64,000 bases of DNA from UBA5536 sp964592595 (GTDB lineage: Bacteria; Bacteroidota; Bacteroidia; Bacteroidales; F082). The stretch is taken from the NCBI GenBank assembly GCA_964592595.1, contig CAZQFH010000005.1:42467-106466 (forward strand), written 5' to 3'. The position numbers and the translations under genes are program-made. Under the pieces are notes generated by a model. That model had not been told where the DNA came from. It searched no databases and worked only from the letters and a program-made list of their open reading frames with translations. This document shows positions 61,823 through 64,000 of the stretch, one piece after another (position 1 is the stretch's first letter; every line of letters begins with the position of its first letter).

Positions 61823-63844
61823 ATGATTGAACACAACCCCTTTACTTTTCCGGTTCAAGATCCGGTTTTGATCTTTGCGATCGTACTCTCGGCGATCATG
61901 GCAATTCCGGTTTTGCTCAGGCGAACAAATATCCCGCCTATTGTTGGGATGATTGTATTCGGGATTATCATCGGGCCACATGCCTTGCACGTGCTGAGCG
62001 AAGGCCGGGTAATGGAGCTTTTTGGTAAGGTGGGTTTGTTGTATATCATGTTTCTGGCCGGTCTGGAAATTGAGTTTATCGAATTCAGGAAAAACAGCCG
62101 TTCTAGTATTGTTTTTGGCTTGCTGAGTTTTGCTTTCCCCTTTGCTCTGGGCTATTATGCCGCAATATATTTACTCGATTTCGACCTTGTGCCAGCCGCA
62201 CTTATCGGAATATTACTGGCATCCAACACTTTGATTGCTTTTCCGGTAGTTAGTTCATTGGGGCTAACTAAAACCCCGGCTATTACTACTGCAGTAAGTG
62301 GTACCGTAATAGCTGACACGCTTGTTCTGGTATTGCTGGCTTTTTTGGTTACTATGCTTAATGGGGAAGGCGATCAGGGATTTATCACTTTTGTTGTCAG
62401 TTTTTCAGTATTTTCCTTTGTTATCTTTTTTGTATTGCCCAAAATCAGTGCCTGGTTTTTCAGGAATGTGGCACTGGATGGCACAACACAGTTTCTGTTT
62501 GTTTTTACGATGCTTTTTGTGTCAGCATTTGCAGCCGAGCTTACTGGAGCAGAGCCCATCATTGGGGCATTCTTTGCAGGTTTGGCACTCAACAGGCTGA
62601 TTCCGCACAGTTCCACCCTGATGAACCGGATCGATTTTGTGGGTAATTCACTTTTTATTCCTTTCTTTTTGATCAGCGTGGGCATGCTCATCCGCCTTGA
62701 TGTGCTATGGTCGGGCATATGGCCATTGATATATGCAGCCGTGCTGATTGTGCTGGGAATAGGAGGGAAGTGGCTGGCAGCTTTTGTGTCGCGGCTGGTC
62801 TTCAAACAGTCGTACAATGAGTTTCAAACCATCTTTGGTCTTTCAACGGCTCGTGCAGCTGCCACACTGGCTGTTGCCCTCATCGGGATGCGTTATGGAG
62901 TGATTTCGGAAGACCTGTTCAATGCCACAATCTTTCTGATTATGTTCACCTCTTTGTTTAGCTCGTGGCATACCAACAAATATGGTCGCCGGCTGGCTAT
63001 CGAAGAGAAACAAAAAGAACCTGATGAGGTGGCACCGCTCAGTCAGCGTATTTTGGTGCCTATCGCTAATCCGGCAACTGTGAAGCGGCTGATTGACTTG
63101 GCCATCATGATGCACAACCCCAAAGCCAATGAACCCATTTATTCGCTTGCCGTTGTAAAGGACGATCACGAAGCCCGCAAGCAGCTCACTGCCATACAGC
63201 CCATACTCGAAGAGGTGAAAGCTCATGCAGCTGCGTCAGGTGTGAATATGGAAGGACTTAACAGGCTGGATGTCAATATTCCGGAAGCTATTGTAAAGAC
63301 AACGCTTGAGTTAAATGCTTCTACGCTTATTTTGGGCTGGAGCGGTCGCGATGCAGACCTGAGCCGTATCTTTGGCTATATGTATGAGGCTATTTTAAAA
63401 GCTACTTTTAATCAGGTGATTATCAGTAACCTGCCCAAACCTCTCGAAACAACAGAAATATTGTTGATTTTAGTACCGCCCAATGCCACCCTGGAATATG
63501 GTTGCGAGCGATGGGTGACAACTTTATCGCTTTTGATGCGCGAAATGACGGCGAGTATTGATTTTTATGCAAATGACACGGATCGCAAACAGCTGCTTAA
63601 ACTGTTCAAAAAGAGAGGCATCAGCCTTAAAGATAACGGAAAGGATTATGATCCGGATGCTTATTTTGCGCGTCAGGACGACAACAAACAAGAACTTTTT
63701 GTGATGATCAATGCCCGCAAGTTTGGTGTTTCTTATGATTTAAAACACTGGAATCTTACCTACAAAGTGCCACAGTTACTCCCAGATCAGAATGTGTTGA
63801 TGATCTATCCTGAGCAGGCCGAGGTGCAGGTTCATGTAGGATAG
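61823..63844 (+). CDS. CPA2-family cation/proton antiporter with C-terminal UspA-like domains
   Basis: 673 residues. About twelve membrane helices in the first 390 residues, with CPA2 motifs GLLYIMFLAGLEIE, LLASNTLIAFPVVSSLG, GTVIADTLVLVLLAF (Asp of the ion-binding ND/D pair) and GAEPIIGAFFAGLALNR. The C-terminal 270 residues are soluble and hold a pair of UspA-like folds (RILVPIANPATVKRLIDLAI, STLILGWSGRDADL), which may sense nucleotides and gate the channel. It exchanges Na+ or K+ for H+ across the inner membrane; the cation is not decided. It follows the DUF2027 gene by 9 bases. Confidence 0.9.
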   Translation: MIEHNPFTFPVQDPVLIFAIVLSAIMAIPVLLRRTNIPPIVGMIVFGIIIGPHALHVLSEGRVMELFGKVGLLYIMFLAGLEIEFIEFRKNSRSSIVFGLLSFAFPFALGYYAAIYLLDFDLVPAALIGILLASNTLIAFPVVSSLGLTKTPAITTAVSGTVIADTLVLVLLAFLVTMLNGEGDQGFITFVVSFSVFSFVIFFVLPKISAWFFRNVALDGTTQFLFVFTMLFVSAFAAELTGAEPIIGAFFAGLALNRLIPHSSTLMNRIDFVGNSLFIPFFLISVGMLIRLDVLWSGIWPLIYAAVLIVLGIGGKWLAAFVSRLVFKQSYNEFQTIFGLSTARAAATLAVALIGMRYGVISEDLFNATIFLIMFTSLFSSWHTNKYGRRLAIEEKQKEPDEVAPLSQRILVPIANPATVKRLIDLAIMMHNPKANEPIYSLAVVKDDHEARKQLTAIQPILEEVKAHAAASGVNMEGLNRLDVNIPEAIVKTTLELNASTLILGWSGRDADLSRIFGYMYEAILKATFNQVIISNLPKPLETTEILLILVPPNATLEYGCERWVTTLSLLMREMTASIDFYANDTDRKQLLKLFKKRGISLKDNGKDYDPDAYFARQDDNKQELFVMINARKFGVSYDLKHWNLTYKVPQLLPDQNVLMIYPEQAEVQVHVG

Positions 63845-63848
63845 CTTA

Positions 63849-63887
63849 GTCAGTCAGGGTGCGATTTCATGTCGCACCCTGACTGAC
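63849..63887. terminator. Long bidirectional hairpin between converging genes
   Basis: GTCAGTCAGGGTGCGA (63849-63864) pairs perfectly with TCGCACCCTGACTGAC (63872-63887), a 16-base stem with a 7-base loop. It sits between two converging genes and has only a weak T-tract. Confidence 0.75.
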
Positions 63888-63894
63888 AACCCGC

Positions 63895-64000
63895 TTACTG
63901 CACCACCAACTTCTCCACGAACCACCTTTCTCCATCCCACAGCCTCACCAGGTACAAGCCTTTGGGCAAATGTGCCACATCAATCTTGTGAAAATGACTG
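63895..64000 (-). CDS. T9SS cargo protein, 3' end only (partial)
   Basis: The window ends inside this gene. The last 34 residues before a TAA stop at 63895-63897 read HLPKGLYLVRLWDGERWFVEKLVVQ at the end, the typical close of a Por-type sorting domain (L-P-x-G-x-Y-L-V-R-L ... EKLVV). It would be the fifth T9SS cargo in the window. Confidence 0.75.
   Translation of the reverse strand, partial: SHFHKIDVAHLPKGLYLVRLWDGERWFVEKLVVQ

Overview
The window comes from a bacterial chromosome of the phylum Bacteroidota. Five lines of evidence agree. Several secreted proteins end in a Por/type IX secretion (T9SS type A) sorting domain. Lipoproteins carry Bacteroidota-style lipoboxes. Several start sites are preceded by the Bacteroidota promoter element TAnnTTTG, with a TTG about 20 bases further upstream. 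Strong Shine-Dalgarno sequences are mostly absent. GIY-YIG, DUF2027-Smr and S8-LTD-T9SS genes are typical of the group. An environmental, Bacteroidales/Marinilabiliales-like organism is my inference. Two runs of exactly 100 N (32620-32719 and 46536-46635) both fall inside tandem repeats, so this is a scaffolded assembly.

Layout. 0-7 kb: a stand-alone trpF-like gene, a decayed coiled-coil gene, then a glycerol operon glpD-glpK-glpF-outer-membrane protein on the minus strand, divergent from a DeoR-family regulator. 7-10 kb: an alpha-carbonic anhydrase lipoprotein and a frameshifted gene. 10-21 kb: two giant subtilisin-like T9SS proteases in tandem. They have unrelated N-terminal halves but share an essentially identical 2.5-kb 3' cassette that includes a 78-residue downstream miniprotein and its terminator. 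22-31.7 kb: an AI-2E transporter, a guaA-led operon with a LysM/periplasmic-binding lattice protein and small lipoproteins, a TPR protein and a DUF481 protein. 31.9-32.9 kb: hairpin clusters and a 112-115-bp tandem array ending in a long palindrome against tRNA-Ser. 33-44.8 kb: acyltransferase, M16 peptidase, a T9SS protein with three interleaved modules, and dnaX-GNAT-nuclease.

44.8-47 kb: a large hairpin array with a GIY-YIG nuclease gene in its middle, then tRNA-Arg. 47-51 kb: an SDR enzyme and a third T9SS-protein/miniprotein pair, followed by a 64-bp array whose core is a variant of the same hairpin sequence. 51-57 kb: xseAB, a hybrid histidine kinase and an MbnP/MbnH-like pair. 57-60.3 kb: a compact, AT-rich type II restriction-modification island with a controller protein and a recognisable C-box. 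60.7-64 kb: a DUF2027-Smr protein, a CPA2 antiporter and the 3' end of another T9SS cargo gene.

The most interesting signals are: (1) the cargo + miniprotein cassette and its recent conversion or duplication; (2) the hairpin arrays surrounding a GIY-YIG gene, with a related array elsewhere that shows a compensatory base change; (3) split, interleaved PKD and carboxypeptidase-regulatory domains in the protein at 36.7-40.6 kb. All functions are inferred from reading the sequence; no database search was run.
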